Counted from the first letter of the stretch, positions 54,481 through 64,000 are shown. The stretch: 64,000 bases of DNA from Pseudoalteromonas haloplanktis ATCC 14393 (GCF_000238355.1 NZ_AHCA01000008.1:183954-247953); one strand, 5' to 3'. The notes: generated from the sequence alone by a model not told the origin. Numbers and translations: made by a program.

Positions 54481-57168
54481 ATGGGCAAATCGCTAGTAAT
54501 TGTAGAGTCTCCTGCTAAGGCTAAAACAATTAATAAATATTTAGGAAACGATTTTATCGTCAAGTCCTCTATTGGGCATGTACGAGATCTTCCTACCTCC
54601 GGTTCAGGCAAAACCAAAACGGCTGCTGTAAAAACGCCTGCAGAAGTGCGTAAAATGGCACCAGAAGAAAAGGCTGCATACAAAAAACAGCGTGATTATA
54701 CGAACTTAGTTGCTCGAATGGGGATTGATCCAGAAAAAGGCTGGGAACCTCATTATGAAATATTGCCAGGTAAAGAAAAGGTTGTTCAAGAATTACAAAA
54801 GCTTGCTGAAAATGCTGACCAAATCTACCTCGCAACGGATTTGGATAGAGAGGGAGAAGCAATCGCGTGGCATCTGCAAGAAATCATTGGTGGAGAGCCT
54901 GAGAAGTACAAGCGCGTAGTATTCAACGAGATCACTAAAAATGCCATTCAGGCAGCTTTTGAAGCGCCAGGAGAGCTAAATACCGACATGGTCTATGCCC
55001 AACAGACCCGTCGCTTTTTAGACCGTGTGGTTGGCTTTATGGTTTCACCGTTACTTTGGGCTAAAGTTGCCCGTGGTTTATCAGCAGGGCGCGTACAGTC
55101 AGTAGCTGTGCGTTTATTGGTAGAACGCGAGCGCGAGATCAAAGCATTCATTCCGGAAGAGTTCTGGGATATTCATGCAGACGTTAAAAATAGTGAGTCT
55201 ACCTTACGCCTAGAAGTGGTTAAGCAAAACGATAAAGCGTTTAAACCAGTTAATAAAACACAAGCTATGGCTGCAACTGCAGTCTTAGAGAATGCTGAAT
55301 ATAAAGTTGTTAGTGTTGAAGAAAAACCGAGTAAGAGCCGTCCAAGTGCGCCTTTTATTACTTCAACCATGCAACAAGCTGCCAGTACACGCTTAGGTTA
55401 TGGTGTTAAGAAGACCATGATGTTAGCACAACGATTGTATGAAGCTGGTTACATAACTTATATGCGTACAGATTCGACAAATTTGTCCAAAGATGCTGTT
55501 GCAATGTGCCGTGACTACGTAAGTGAACAATATGGCAATAAGTATTTACCAAAAGAGGCTGTTAATTATAGCTCGAAAGGAAATGCACAAGAGGCGCATG
55601 AAGCAATTCGTCCTTCTAGTGTGAGTGTATTGTCTGGTCATTTAGAAGGTGTAGATCCGGATGCTAAGAAACTTTATGAATTAATTTGGCGTCAATTTGT
55701 TGCATGTCAAATGGTTGCTGCAGAATATGACTTAACAACTTTGACTGTAACAGCTGATGATTTTCAATTAAAGGCAAAAGGGCGTGTGCTACGCTTTGAT
55801 GGTTGGACAAGAGTACAACCTGCTGTGCGTAAAAAGAATGAAGAAGATCAATCATTACCAGCAATAAAAGAAGGTGAGGTATTAAGCCTGATTGAGCTTG
55901 AACCTAAACAGCACTTTACTAAGCCGCCTGCGCGTTTTAGTGAAGCCAGTTTAGTAAAAGAGCTTGAAAAACGTGGTATTGGTCGTCCCTCTACTTATGC
56001 TTCTATTATCTCAACGATCCAAGATCGCGGCTATGTACGTGTTGAAAACCGTCGCTTCTTTGCAGAAAAAATGGGTGAAATTGTTACCGATCGATTAGTT
56101 GAAAACTTCACTGATCTGATGAACTTTGACTTCACTGCAAAAATGGAAGGTCGTTTAGATGATATCGCAGAAGGCGAACGTGTTTGGACTCAAGTGCTCG
56201 ATAAGTTTTACGCTGATTTCTCTACTCAACTGACAATAGCCAGTGGTGAAGAAGATGAAGGAGGAATGCGTAAAAATGAAATGGTTGAAACAGACATTGA
56301 TTGCCCAACATGCGGTAGAAAAATGGGGATTCGTACTGCGTCGACAGGGGTGTTTCTAGGTTGTACTGGTTATAATTTACCTCCTAAAGAGCGCTGCACG
56401 ACTACGATGAATCTAGTGGCTGGCGACGAAGCAGTGGCTGCCGATGTTGAAGATGTTGAAACAGAAACATTAATGCAAATGAAGCGTTGCCCAATCTGTG
56501 AAACAGCGATGGATTCATACCTGATTGATGAAACTAGAAAACTTCATGTTTGCGGTAATAATCCCGCATGTAAAGGCTATGTCGTCGATGAGGGTACATT
56601 TAAAATAAAAGGCTATGATGGCCCTATCATTGAGTGCGATAAATGTTCAGCAGATATGCAATTAAAGTCTGGACGTTTTGGTAAATATTTTGGCTGTAGT
56701 AATGAGGAATGTAAAAATACTAGAAAATTACTACGTAGTGGTGAAGCTGCGCCGCCAAAAGAAGATCCTGTGCAGTTACCTGAGCTTGAATGTGAGAAAT
56801 CTGATGCATACTTCGTGCTCCGTGATGGTGCTGCGGGTATTTTCTTAGCAGCCAATACGTTCCCTAAATCACGTGAAACTCGCGCTCCCAAAGTTGAAGA
56901 GTTACAGCGTTTTCGAGATCGTATTTCTCCTAAATTCTATTATCTTGCGGATGCGCCAGCAAAAGACCCTGATGGCAACTTAGCGGTTGTCCGTTATAGC
57001 CGTAAGAATAAAGAACAGTATGTAATGACCGAGGTTGACGGCAAAGCAACGGGTTGGACTGCACATTACAATGCTGGTAAATGGGTTGAAGAGGCGAAGA
57101 AAAAAGCCGCACCGAAAAAGAAAGCGGCACCTAAAAAAGCAGCTAAGGCGAAAAAGGACGCTGAGTAA
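54481..57168 (+). CDS. topA: DNA topoisomerase I
   Basis: An 895-aa type IA topoisomerase that relaxes negative supercoils. The TOPRIM domain ([26 protein letters not shown]) is followed by the ring of domains with the active tyrosine Tyr327 in [11 protein letters not shown], then three C-terminal four-Cys zinc ribbons ([16 protein letters not shown] and CDKCSADM with their partner cysteines) and a lysine-rich tail ([20 protein letters not shown]). E. coli TopA is 865 aa. It is monocistronic with a strong terminator at 57231. Confidence 0.97.
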   Translation: MGKSLVIVESPAKAKTINKYLGNDFIVKSSIGHVRDLPTSGSGKTKTAAVKTPAEVRKMAPEEKAAYKKQRDYTNLVARMGIDPEKGWEPHYEILPGKEKVVQELQKLAENADQIYLATDLDREGEAIAWHLQEIIGGEPEKYKRVVFNEITKNAIQAAFEAPGELNTDMVYAQQTRRFLDRVVGFMVSPLLWAKVARGLSAGRVQSVAVRLLVEREREIKAFIPEEFWDIHADVKNSESTLRLEVVKQNDKAFKPVNKTQAMAATAVLENAEYKVVSVEEKPSKSRPSAPFITSTMQQAASTRLGYGVKKTMMLAQRLYEAGYITYMRTDSTNLSKDAVAMCRDYVSEQYGNKYLPKEAVNYSSKGNAQEAHEAIRPSSVSVLSGHLEGVDPDAKKLYELIWRQFVACQMVAAEYDLTTLTVTADDFQLKAKGRVLRFDGWTRVQPAVRKKNEEDQSLPAIKEGEVLSLIELEPKQHFTKPPARFSEASLVKELEKRGIGRPSTYASIISTIQDRGYVRVENRRFFAEKMGEIVTDRLVENFTDLMNFDFTAKMEGRLDDIAEGERVWTQVLDKFYADFSTQLTIASGEEDEGGMRKNEMVETDIDCPTCGRKMGIRTASTGVFLGCTGYNLPPKERCTTTMNLVAGDEAVAADVEDVETETLMQMKRCPICETAMDSYLIDETRKLHVCGNNPACKGYVVDEGTFKIKGYDGPIIECDKCSADMQLKSGRFGKYFGCSNEECKNTRKLLRSGEAAPPKEDPVQLPELECEKSDAYFVLRDGAAGIFLAANTFPKSRETRAPKVEELQRFRDRISPKFYYLADAPAKDPDGNLAVVRYSRKNKEQYVMTEVDGKATGWTAHYNAGKWVEEAKKKAAPKKKAAPKKAAKAKKDAE

Positions 57169-57230
57169 AATTAATCGTAACTATTTTACACGGATAGGCG
57201 CTTAAGTATTAGTCGCTTGCCTTAGTCAAA

Positions 57231-57267
57231 AAAACCGGAACGCACATCATTGTGTCGTTCCGGTTTT
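57231..57267. terminator. topA terminator (bidirectional)
   Basis: A perfect 12-base stem, AAAACCGGAACG at 57231-57242 with CGTTCCGGTTTT at 57256-57267, has an inner CAC/GTG pairing. It also ends the convergent gene at 57297. Confidence 0.95.
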
Positions 57268-57296
57268 TTATAAATTTCGCAGTGGCAAATTTAATT

Positions 57297-57539
57297 TTAA
57301 ATTTTTACGTCAGTAACTTTTTTGTAGCCTTCAGACTCAAGCTCATCATTAACGCACTTTAAAACGTATGGCTTAAGCTCTTCATTGCTGATATCGTCGT
57401 CTTTAGCCCAGTTTAAACACATTTCTGTGTATTCTTTAATTGTTTCAGCTGAAGCGTCAACAGCATCATCTGCAACTGCAAATGTTGTATAAACAGCAAA
57501 TAGAGGTGCGACGATAAGTGTTAGCAATGCTTTTTTCAT
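57297..57539 (-). CDS. Small secreted acidic protein
   Basis: An 80-aa protein with a clear signal peptide (cleavage near AVA/DDA, residue 23). The mature part is acidic, with two cysteines (EMCLNWAKDDD and VLKCVNDELES) that could form a disulfide. I do not recognise a named family. It has its own ribosome site (GGAA 9 bases upstream) and shares the topA terminator. Confidence 0.7.
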   Translation of the reverse strand: MKKALLTLIVAPLFAVYTTFAVADDAVDASAETIKEYTEMCLNWAKDDDISNEELKPYVLKCVNDELESEGYKKVTDVKI

Positions 57540-57754
57540 TCGTTCATTCCTAAAAAAGTAATAACAATTGTTTTTGATAATTAAAACAAGAGTGATCCAA
57601 TCAGCAATACGCTGTTGGTAAGTGGATTTTTAAACGAATTGATAATAAAAGATAACGAAATATTTTTATCGTAAAGACAAATAAAGTGTAATAAAAATAA
57701 TGAACTCAATTTTATTAATGTTATCTTAGTAGGATAACTATATTAGGAACTTAT

Positions 57755-58303
57755 ATGTCTCAAAGCCAACCACCAGAAATTGCACCGCGTGTTGCATCTA
57801 AATTAGAAAAATTTGTAGAAAGCTTTATTTTTCGTGCCCGCTGGTTACTGGCACCTTTTTTTATAGGGTTGTTAGTTGCGATAATCCTGTTGTTGTTAAA
57901 GTTTTTTAAATATTTGTATCACATGGCGCTTAATACATTCAGTGCCACTAATGAGCAGTTATTAGTAGGGATTTTAACCTTGGTTGATACGGCTCTGCTC
58001 GCTGGTTTATTGTTGATCATAATTTTTAGTGGTTATGAGAATTTTGTTTCAAAGCTGAATATCGGTAATCATGAAGATCGCCCAGCATGGATGGGGAAAG
58101 TGGGGTTTTCTGGTTTAAAAATGAAATTGATCAGTGCGATAGTTGCAATATCTGCGGTAGAGCTGTTAAAAGTATTTATTAGCTCACCTAGTCACACCAG
58201 CGATGAGTTAATGTGGAAGGTGGTCATCCATGTTACTTTTGTAATATCAGGTGTACTGTTTGCGTTAACTGATTTTATTAATAGCAAAACGCACAATCAC
58301 TAA
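57755..58303 (+). CDS. yqhA: YqhA family membrane protein (UPF0114)
   Basis: A 182-aa inner-membrane protein with about three to four helices. Family marks are FIFRARWLLAPFFIGLLVAI, LVDTALLAGLLLIIIFSGYENFVSK, AWMGKVGFSGLKMKLISAIVAIS and LFALTDFI. Members are about 165-180 aa and of unknown function. Monocistronic, ending at the 58308 hairpin. Confidence 0.93.
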   Translation: MSQSQPPEIAPRVASKLEKFVESFIFRARWLLAPFFIGLLVAIILLLLKFFKYLYHMALNTFSATNEQLLVGILTLVDTALLAGLLLIIIFSGYENFVSKLNIGNHEDRPAWMGKVGFSGLKMKLISAIVAISAVELLKVFISSPSHTSDELMWKVVIHVTFVISGVLFALTDFINSKTHNH

Positions 58304-58307
58304 ATAG

Positions 58308-58330
58308 GCAGCGAGACAAAGGCTCGCTGC
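58308..58330 (+). terminator. yqhA terminator
   Basis: An 8-base stem, GCAGCGAG at 58308-58315 with CTCGCTGC at 58323-58330, has a 7-base loop and is followed by TTGTTT. Confidence 0.85.
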
Positions 58331-58407
58331 TTGTTTAAGTTGTTAAAACGTAGGTGCGGCGATTAATTATCCGGCCTTAGAATTACATATACTTTGCCAC
58401 ATCACTT

Positions 58408-58848
58408 TTAGGCTTGGCTTTTTTGCATACATAGTAATTGCATCGCTTTCTCGGTCATCGTTTTATTAACAAATGCTTTAGCTTGAGCTAAGCTGTTAAA
58501 AAGGCACGGACGAATATCCATATTTAGCCCCGCATTATCGAGAATGCGTTGCATTTGATTGATTACGATTGATGAGTCAAAAATATAGGCGCTGGCAATG
58601 CAGCCTTTATGTACCATGGCAGACGTAAGCAAGGTAAGTTGTTGCTCTGCTTGTGGTGTGGCAGCTAAAAGCGTTTGTGAATTGCTAATGTATCCCCATG
58701 GTTTATTTGCAAACTGCGCTACCTGTGTGAGTAAGCTATTAGCAAATGCAGAGACTAAACTGGCATTAACATTACCAGAGAAATCAGCAATGATGATATT
58801 TTGTTCACATTGTAAACTAACCTGGCCATATTTATTGATAAATTTCAA
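58408..58848 (-). CDS. Hypothetical protein, possibly STAS-like
   Basis: A 146-aa protein. Alternating strands and helices (NIIIADFSGNVNASLVSAFANSLL, then PWGYISNSQTLLAATPQAEQQL) resemble STAS/SpoIIAA-type anti-sigma antagonist folds, but no conserved phospho-serine motif is evident. No signal peptide or membrane segment. It stands alone between convergent yqhA and the M14-like gene. Confidence 0.55.
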   Translation of the reverse strand: MKFINKYGQVSLQCEQNIIIADFSGNVNASLVSAFANSLLTQVAQFANKPWGYISNSQTLLAATPQAEQQLTLLTSAMVHKGCIASAYIFDSSIVINQMQRILDNAGLNMDIRPCLFNSLAQAKAFVNKTMTEKAMQLLCMQKSQA

Positions 58849-59041
58849 CGTGCTTCCTTGTGAGAAAATTTAAGAGCGCGAATTTTATACAATTAAAACA
58901 TGAAGTCTAGTTTTTTATTTATATTTTATAAATTTGCATTGAACAGTTTCTTTTAGAGTGAAATTTGACTTGATTATGTGTGTTTTCTGGCCTGCTCTGT
59001 TATTACACAGGCCAAAAATTTGTTTCTAGGTCATTAGAACA

Positions 59042-59974
59042 TTACAGGTTATTAGCAATGTCAATGCTAAGTAAGTGATCTAATCCTCCAGTAATGGCTG
59101 CAACTTGCGCTAAAATACATTCTTCATCAGTTGCTGTTGGACTGTCTGGGTAGACTTCTGTCGTGGTAACATACTGCGCGTCAGTAAAGCCCATGCATAA
59201 ACCAAGCTCTCTAGCTGAATAATTGATCACTCCAAACTGTTCAAGTGGTACACCAATTAATTGGTTATTCTCATCACTTGGCGCGATGTGTGTTACTTGA
59301 GCAACGCTATCAATGATCGCTTTTTGAAACTCAGGCATTGGTTTCGTGCTATCAGCGACAAGGTAAAAACCATCAGGAATATTCCAGTTTGTATTGGTTT
59401 TACCATCACGGGCGGCTAAAGCTGGACGAAACTCACTGTTATCGGAATCGGTTGTCTCATGTAAGTCAATATGAACATGTGGTTTTATATCATGGTCGTT
59501 CATATACTGAATCAGCGCTGCAGATTCAGGGGCAGGGCTGTCAGCATGAAAAGAGCGATTTGGGTCTATAGCTGCCGGATCCCAGCGATTAATCGTTTCA
59601 TAACCCCATGGACTAATACAAGGAGCAATAATCAGGTTAAAATGCTCCGCATACTGTGCAGCTTTTGTTTTTACAAACCGTAATGCGCCATGCACACCGC
59701 TGGTTTCATAGCCATGCACTCCACCAGTTACTAACACTGTGGGTTTAGTTTCTTGCCAACATTTAGATTTGATAACATAAAGAGGGTAACGCTGTGGATC
59801 AACATCAAGCGCGCCATATTGCTCAATGTCAAATTGCTGTTTAAGTTCGTCGACTAAGGTAAGCACTTGAGACTGATAGCACCGTTTAATCGTTTGTTTA
59901 CTAAGCCACTGTTGTTTGTTTTCAGCATTCCATGGAGTGCCTTGAGTGCCAATTGGGTAGTTACTTTCGCTCAT
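59042..59974 (-). CDS. M14-like zinc peptidase/succinylglutamate desuccinylase-aspartoacylase family protein
   Basis: A 310-aa enzyme of the M14 carboxypeptidase superfamily. The zinc ligands are visible as HGYE (in VTGGVHGYETSGVHGAL) and the His of HVHIDLHET. Other family traits are AIDPNRSFH and the glutamate late in the chain (INYSARELGLCMG). Related proteins deacylate amino acids or cleave small peptides; the exact substrate is not certain. No signal peptide. Monocistronic. Confidence 0.8.
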   Translation of the reverse strand: MSESNYPIGTQGTPWNAENKQQWLSKQTIKRCYQSQVLTLVDELKQQFDIEQYGALDVDPQRYPLYVIKSKCWQETKPTVLVTGGVHGYETSGVHGALRFVKTKAAQYAEHFNLIIAPCISPWGYETINRWDPAAIDPNRSFHADSPAPESAALIQYMNDHDIKPHVHIDLHETTDSDNSEFRPALAARDGKTNTNWNIPDGFYLVADSTKPMPEFQKAIIDSVAQVTHIAPSDENNQLIGVPLEQFGVINYSARELGLCMGFTDAQYVTTTEVYPDSPTATDEECILAQVAAITGGLDHLLSIDIANNL

Positions 59975-60085
59975 AGAACCTTCATATTTTTCAATAAAGG
60001 CTTAGCTTAGCTTTGTGCTGACTTAGCTGCAACCGCAGGGATATAATTTAATTGCCATCATTGAGATAAACAGGGGTCATACGTA

Positions 60086-60643
60086 CTAATATAAGCTTGC
60101 ATGTTTACGCTTATGGGCCTCAAATAAGTAAGCCCTGAGCTGCTCTCGCCCTTGATGTATCTGCGTAATTTTTGCTGCAATACCCTGATCACTGACCCGA
60201 ACAGGTTCAATCTCTATGCTGATTTTTTTCTTATTTGGTAAAATAAACTTTAACTGTTGGGAAGTTTTTCTTAGCTGCTTTTTTGACAGTGGCTTTAAAA
60301 ATAGTCCTGTGCTTGAGATGGACTCTATTTTGAAATCGTGGTTTTGAATTTCCAAATTATCCCAGCGCCAGCAACGTTTGATCCCTTGGGTATCAATCAC
60401 TTCAGGGGCATTTAAATAGGGTGTTAATGTGCCTAATTCATTTACTTTAAGTTCAAGTGGGAACCATAGCTGATAATGAGCGACCTCTGCGAGTAGCGTC
60501 AATTTAGCTTGGCTTAGTAAATGGGCGATACCGGAGGGGATCTCACTGTGTAAAGTGAGCGTATGTTCACAATTTAATTGCGCAGGACTGTCTGTTTGAT
60601 ATAAGTCCACTATATAACTGAGTTCTTCCTTCGAAATATCCAT
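60086..60643 (-). CDS. PilZ-like domain protein
   Basis: A 185-aa protein. I start at the ATG at 60643 (MDISKEELSYIV) next to an AAGG; the frame is open 15 codons further. The C-terminal half has the PilZ-like pattern VESISSTGLFLKPL followed by beta strands (FILPNKKKISIEIEPVRVSDQGIAAKI). PilZ proteins bind cyclic di-GMP through an RxxxR motif plus (D/N)xSxxG; here RCWRWDN...ISSTG gives only part of the signature, so binding is uncertain. A diguanylate cyclase is encoded at 9898-11028 in the same window. Confidence 0.55.
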   Translation of the reverse strand: MDISKEELSYIVDLYQTDSPAQLNCEHTLTLHSEIPSGIAHLLSQAKLTLLAEVAHYQLWFPLELKVNELGTLTPYLNAPEVIDTQGIKRCWRWDNLEIQNHDFKIESISSTGLFLKPLSKKQLRKTSQQLKFILPNKKKISIEIEPVRVSDQGIAAKITQIHQGREQLRAYLFEAHKRKHASLY

Positions 60644-60946
60644 ATACCTTAATCCATTAAAGTGGTTTTTTGTACATAAAACAAGCAAGGCTTATCCCTT
60701 GTTGTTTGACCTTATTGAAAATAATCCAGTAAAGCATGGACTATTAATTTATATAAAAAGCCCGCTACTCCCATTCCATATAACGGCCAGTTTACACAAA
60801 TCTTTAATAATTTAATATGACTTCGTTACCCTTATGACATTATTATGAGTATTGCGCTTTTAATGTTCTGAAGGGGGCTGCTTAAGAAAAAGTGTATCTG
60901 TTACTTAGCTTAGAAGCCCTCAAGTTTTGGTGTATATTATTTCAGC
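60644..60946. other. Gene-poor gap after rluE
   Basis: No credible reading frame is seen in these 303 bases. A short hairpin (CAAGG at 60686-60690 with CCTTG at 60697-60701) followed on the minus strand by CTTGTTTTATG could be a weak terminator of the tus-rluE transcript. It lies far from the rluE stop. Confidence 0.35.
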
Positions 60947-61651
60947 TCATGGTGTATCAGTTATGATTTTATATTGCCCATTTTTTATCCCTTCTAATGT
61001 GTAGTCACCAATACGATACCGTATCAACCGCAAGGTGGGGTGGCCAACATGTGCTGTCATACGCCTTACTTGGCGATTTCTCCCTTCAGTGAGGGTAATA
61101 CTTAGCCAACTAGTTGGAATGTTTTTTCGCTCTCTGACAGCTGGTATACGCGGCCATATAGTTGGCTCAGTAATACGCTTCACTTCAGCGGGTAGGGTAA
61201 GACCATCTTTAAGTTCAACACCTTGGCATAGGCGTTTAATAGCTTCATCAGAAGGCTCACCTTCCACTTGCACCCAGTAAGTCTTGCTGGTTTTTTTATT
61301 TGGTGCGGTTAAGGTGTTTTGTAACTTGCCACAATTAGTCAGTAATAATAGACCTTCACTGTCTCGGTCTAATCGTCCAGCAGCGTAGACATCTTTGATG
61401 GTAATAAAGTCAGCCAAGGTTTGTCGGTTTTGCTCGTCAGTAAACTGGCAAAGCACATCAAAGGGCTTATTGAATAACACCACTTTACGTTCACTAGCGG
61501 CAATTGCTGGTTTTATTTCACGTTTTACTGAGCTATTGATTTTTTTTGTGGTAACGCCGCTGCGATTATAACTACGGCCACTGTTACGACGTTTAGTTGT
61601 ATTATTTTTCGGCGTGTTTTTTTTAGGTCCGTTGTTTTTAGTAACAGTCAT
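60947..61651 (-). CDS. rluE: 23S rRNA pseudouridine(2457) synthase
   Basis: A 234-aa RsuA-family synthase, similar to E. coli RluE (217 aa). I start at the ATG at 61651 ([11 protein letters not shown]). A basic N-terminal tail precedes [17 protein letters not shown], the catalytic Asp in [15 protein letters not shown], and the [27 protein letters not shown] motif. No S4 domain is visible, as expected for RluE. It lies 2 bases after tusE, so it is part of the tus operon. Confidence 0.94.
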   Translation of the reverse strand: MTVTKNNGPKKNTPKNNTTKRRNSGRSYNRSGVTTKKINSSVKREIKPAIAASERKVVLFNKPFDVLCQFTDEQNRQTLADFITIKDVYAAGRLDRDSEGLLLLTNCGKLQNTLTAPNKKTSKTYWVQVEGEPSDEAIKRLCQGVELKDGLTLPAEVKRITEPTIWPRIPAVRERKNIPTSWLSITLTEGRNRQVRRMTAHVGHPTLRLIRYRIGDYTLEGIKNGQYKIITDTP

Positions 61652-61653
61652 GA

Positions 61654-61983
61654 TTAAATACACCGCGCAGGTTTTGGCAAACCGGCGATTTTAGTTGCTT
61701 GCTTTGCAGGTCCTTTGGGAAATAATTTATAAAGGTAAATACTATTGCCTTTATCTTCTCCCAAGGCTTTTGCCATTGCTTTTACTAACATTCTTATTGC
61801 AGGGCTAGTGTTGTACTCTAAATAAAAATTACGTACAAAGTGGATCACTTCCCAATGTTGGCTGGTTAATTCGATACTTTCCTGGGCAGCAATAATTGGG
61901 GCTAATTCTTCACTCCATAATAGATGATCAAGTAGGTAGCCCTGTTTATCAGTGTCGATAATTTTATTATTAAATTCAAGCAT
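61654..61983 (-). CDS. tusE: Sulfurtransferase TusE (DsrC-like)
   Basis: A 109-aa protein (E. coli 109 aa) that accepts sulfur from TusBCD and passes it to MnmA for 2-thiouridine in tRNA. It has the [14 protein letters not shown] core and the C-terminal GLPKPARCI with the conserved penultimate cysteine. The tus gene order is D-C-B-E followed by rluE. Confidence 0.95.
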   Translation of the reverse strand: MLEFNNKIIDTDKQGYLLDHLLWSEELAPIIAAQESIELTSQHWEVIHFVRNFYLEYNTSPAIRMLVKAMAKALGEDKGNSIYLYKLFPKGPAKQATKIAGLPKPARCI

Positions 61984-61986
61984 GTG

Positions 61987-62253
61987 TTACCACGTAATAG
62001 AGTGAGAAGTTGCTAATGTTAATGCGACAAAGTCGTCATAATTCAGTGAGTGATCTGGTTCAGAGATAGTAATACCTCGAGATTGCGCATCATCAGCAAG
62101 TATTAATAAGTGTGTTGAAAGTTGCCTAAATTGGCGAATGGCAAAACAGGCGTCACTTAGCAAAAGCACCTGATCAGTTACTTGAATAAGATTAACTAAT
62201 TGATCAGTATTGTAATAGCTAAGTGGCTTAGAGAATATATGCAAAGTACTCAT
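61987..62253 (-). CDS. tusB: Sulfurtransferase subunit TusB (DsrH)
   Basis: An 88-aa subunit of the TusBCD sulfur relay complex. It starts MSTLHIFSKPL; TusB lacks a strictly required catalytic cysteine and here has only CFAIRQF. It overlaps tusC by 4 bases (ATGA) and precedes tusE by 3 bases. Confidence 0.93.
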   Translation of the reverse strand: MSTLHIFSKPLSYYNTDQLVNLIQVTDQVLLLSDACFAIRQFRQLSTHLLILADDAQSRGITISEPDHSLNYDDFVALTLATSHSITW

Positions 62254-62606
62254 AGGGTCACTATTTGTTGTTGTTGGCTAATAAGGTGGTGTTGCTGCTG
62301 ATAATTAAGCGCTTTTACCTCAATGAGTAAGTGACTCTTTTCAAGCCCATATTCAAGTAATGATTTTTCACATACATAAATATTTTCAACATCGTATATT
62401 TCTAATGTTTTGATGGTTTTAAAATAGTTTTTTAAACCAATATGCTCAGGTTGCTGCTGTTTTTTTAATGCAAGCACTGCAGGACCTGTGAATAACCAAC
62501 TAATATTTTGCTCTACAGCTGCAAAAATTAAGGTCATATCAAGTGCATCACGAATATGTAAGTCATCAAAAGGACTATGTTGACTTAATACCAGAACGTT
62601 GATCAT
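62250..62606 (-). CDS. tusC: Sulfurtransferase subunit TusC (DsrF)
   Basis: A 118-aa subunit (E. coli 119 aa) with the DsrE/F fold: VLVLSQHSPFDDLHIRDALDMTLIFAAVEQNISWLFTG in pieces, then YVCEKSLLEYGL. It overlaps tusD by 4 bases and tusB by 4 bases, giving tight translational coupling. Confidence 0.93.
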   Translation of the reverse strand: MINVLVLSQHSPFDDLHIRDALDMTLIFAAVEQNISWLFTGPAVLALKKQQQPEHIGLKNYFKTIKTLEIYDVENIYVCEKSLLEYGLEKSHLLIEVKALNYQQQHHLISQQQQIVTL

Positions 62607-62956
62607 TTAAATTGCACCCATTTGTCTGCATCACTTGCTAACATGGCAAATTCTGCCAGGCCAGCGACTGTAAAGACACCCGTATTGTTTATATCTAAAC
62701 CACGCTTTTCAGCGGCAGTTACACACAGCATTAAATTGACACCCTGCTTATGTAATTGTTGCCAGAGTGAATTGATTGGTAATTCATCAGATGCTAGGTT
62801 TAACTGCTCGCTGGCATGAAACACCCCGTGTTGATATAAAAATAGCGCATCAATTTGATGACCTAGATTTAAACAAGCATGAGCAAATTTAATTAATCGC
62901 TGTGTGGCGTCATGATCGGATGGTGCGCTGTGCAAAGAAAGTACAAATCGTGCCAA
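62603..62956 (-). CDS. tusD: Sulfurtransferase subunit TusD (DsrE)
   Basis: A 117-aa catalytic subunit (E. coli 128 aa) that takes persulfide from TusA through the cysteine in NLMLCVTAAEKRG. The start is TTG at 62956 (ARFVLSLHSAP), with GGA 7 bases before it. It is the first gene of the tusDCBE-rluE operon and begins 18 bases after the yccA terminator. Confidence 0.93.
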   Translation of the reverse strand: MARFVLSLHSAPSDHDATQRLIKFAHACLNLGHQIDALFLYQHGVFHASEQLNLASDELPINSLWQQLHKQGVNLMLCVTAAEKRGLDINNTGVFTVAGLAEFAMLASDADKWVQFK

Positions 62957-62973
62957 AATTTTTCCAATAAAAA

Positions 62974-62991
62974 AGCCCCTAAAGAGGGGCT
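62974..62991 (-). terminator. yccA terminator
   Basis: AGCCCCT (62974-62980) pairs with AGGGGCT (62985-62991) around a 4-base loop. On the minus strand it is followed by TTTTTTATTGG. It stands between yccA and tusD. Confidence 0.85.
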
Positions 62992-63011
62992 ATTTTAGCA
63001 GAACTATTTAA

Positions 63012-63677
63012 TTAGTCATTATTTGCGCCAAGAAGAGCAAGTAATGAAGTAAATAAGTTATAAACGCTTAAGTATAAAGAAACAGTTGCACGAATGTAGT
63101 TCGTTTCGCCACCGTTAATGATGCGGCTTGTATCGAATAAGATAAGCCCCGACATGATTAATACAACAGCTGCATTTAGCACCATAAACATTAATGAGCT
63201 GCCAAGGAAGATATTGACGATGCTGGCGATGATCACAACGATTAGACCGACAGTTAAAAAACCACCCATGAATGAGAAGTCTTTTTTAGTATTAAGTGCG
63301 TAAGCAGATAAACCAAAGAATATTAATGCAGTAGAGCCTAACGCTTGCATAATAAGCATTGGGCCATTAGCCATTGCAGCGTAATGGTTAAGCAATGGAC
63401 CAAGGCCTGCACCCATTAAACCAGTGAAAGCGAATACCCACGCAACGCCCGATGCACTGTCAGCTTTTTTGTTTACAACAAACAATAGGCCAAAAGAAAT
63501 AAGCGTGAAAACTAACCCCATAAAATAAGGAAGTTGTAATGCCATTGAAATACCAGCCGTCACAGCACTAAATGCTAATGTCATAGCCAATAAAAAATAA
63601 GTATTTTTTAATACCTTGTTTGTTTCAATGGTCGACATAACCGGTTTAGCGGTATTGTACGAGTGATTAAATGCCAT
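63012..63677 (-). CDS. yccA: Bax inhibitor-1 family membrane protein YccA
   Basis: A 221-aa integral membrane protein with seven helices, similar to E. coli YccA (219 aa), an FtsH modulator. It keeps TNKVLKNTYFLLAMTLAFSA, SAYALNTKKDFSFMGGF, LFDTSRIINGGETNYIRATVSLYLSVYNLFTSLL. It lies beside the tus operon as in E. coli, but it has its own terminator. AGGAG precedes the ATG. Confidence 0.96.
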   Translation of the reverse strand: MAFNHSYNTAKPVMSTIETNKVLKNTYFLLAMTLAFSAVTAGISMALQLPYFMGLVFTLISFGLLFVVNKKADSASGVAWVFAFTGLMGAGLGPLLNHYAAMANGPMLIMQALGSTALIFFGLSAYALNTKKDFSFMGGFLTVGLIVVIIASIVNIFLGSSLMFMVLNAAVVLIMSGLILFDTSRIINGGETNYIRATVSLYLSVYNLFTSLLALLGANND

Positions 63678-63930
63678 TTTAGAGCTCCTTTAAGTGAAAC
63701 TTGTTGTAGTTCCGATAATTAACTAGAGTTAGACTATCAAGACTTGTATATTTGGGCAAATGTTTGTAGTTCAATAGACCATTAAATAAATATAAAAGTT
63801 CCAGTTTGTACAATTATTCAGCTGGCCTGTGTGAAGAGTATGCAAATTAATTGTTTTTTAAGCACTTAAACTTTTTTTTGAAAAAAAAGCTTCACAAAGA
63901 CCACTGCCTTCTCTATTATGCAGGCCGTGC

Positions 63931-64000
63931 GGAGAGATGGCAGAGTGGTCGAATGCACCGGTCTTGAAAACCGGCAGGGGTTTATAGCCCCTCTAGGGTT
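63931..64000 (+). tRNA. tRNA-Ser (anticodon TGA), 5' part only
   Basis: GGAGAGATGGCAGAGTGGTC starts a class II serine tRNA. The D arm, anticodon stem CACCGGT/ACCGG and anticodon TGA at 63965-63967 (reads UCA and UCG-type codons by wobble) are visible, then the start of the long variable arm. The acceptor 3' half is beyond the window. A TATTATG -10-like box precedes it by about 15 bases. Confidence 0.95.

Noticed and set aside
58988..59014. Terminator between the STAS-like and M14-like genes
   Set aside because: TGGCCTG/CAGGCCA can pair, but neither strand has a proper T tract after the stem, so I do not list it as a terminator.
1..64000. CRISPR arrays, prophage or insertion sequences
   Set aside because: No regularly spaced repeats, transposase or integrase motifs, or target-site duplications were seen anywhere.

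Overview
The window looks like a chromosomal segment of a marine gammaproteobacterium of the Alteromonadales, most like Pseudoalteromonas. I infer this from the low GC content, the large TonB-dependent receptors, the GH3 enzyme resembling Pseudoalteromonas ExoP-type exo-beta-glucanases, the VolA/Pla-1-type surface lipase, and blocks of conserved gamma-proteobacterial 'yci' neighbourhood genes (trp operon, yciI, yciB, rnm/yciV, yciO, yciK, sohB, topA, tusDCBE, yccA). No insertion sequence, prophage, CRISPR array or rRNA operon was found. One tRNA-Ser gene starts at the right edge.

Layout. (1) 1-9731: a beta-glucoside/beta-glucan utilisation locus. It holds a truncated GH1 beta-glucosidase, a GH3 exo-glucosidase lipoprotein, two flavin-dependent 'tryptophan halogenase' family proteins and a 990-aa TonB-dependent receptor. 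Four near-identical LacI-type palindromes (TGGAAGCGCTTCCA type) lie in the two promoter regions and tie these genes into one regulon. (2) 9898-13271: a diguanylate cyclase, a TIGR01777-type epimerase and an AI-2E/PerM family permease. (3) 13280-15952: a four-gene PepSY-PhoP-PhoQ-LprI-like operon. (4) 16169-20670: YciI, an SNF-family symporter, a CPBP protein, YciB, HU and a PfpI/DJ-1 protein. (5) 20679-27661: the complete trpEG-D-CF-B-A operon, preceded by two complete tandem attenuators, each with its own Trp-Trp-Trp leader peptide and terminator. (6) 27745-31341: rnm, yciO, scpA (with no scpB next to it), cytochrome b561 and YceI. (7) 31378-32531: a periplasmic binding protein and a 55-aa small gene with its own terminator.

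(8) 32949-44040 is the accessory-looking part. It contains a small alpha/beta hydrolase, an acetoacetate-decarboxylase-fold protein, a very large phytoene-desaturase-like flavoprotein, a second TonB receptor, a hybrid 7TMR-DISM histidine kinase with REC and HPt domains, an isocitrate dehydrogenase paralogue with NAD-like cofactor residues, a Cys/His-rich orphan and a tiny secreted Cys-rich peptide. The first five run in one direction with short gaps and may form an uncharacterised uptake-and-metabolism system.

(9) 44091-58330: yciK, the VolA-like lipase, sohB, a DAACS-family symporter, a 1326-aa Ig-like-repeat lipoprotein, topA, a small secreted protein and yqhA. (10) 58408-64000: a small STAS-like protein, an M14-like deacylase/peptidase, a PilZ-like protein, rluE with tusEBCD, yccA and tRNA-Ser(UGA).

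The best candidates for new biology are the tandem trp attenuators, the halogenase pair wired into a glucan-uptake regulon, and the decarboxylase-like/flavoprotein/TonB/hybrid-kinase run at 32.9-41.9 kb. Many conserved terminators with strong stems separate the transcription units and are listed.
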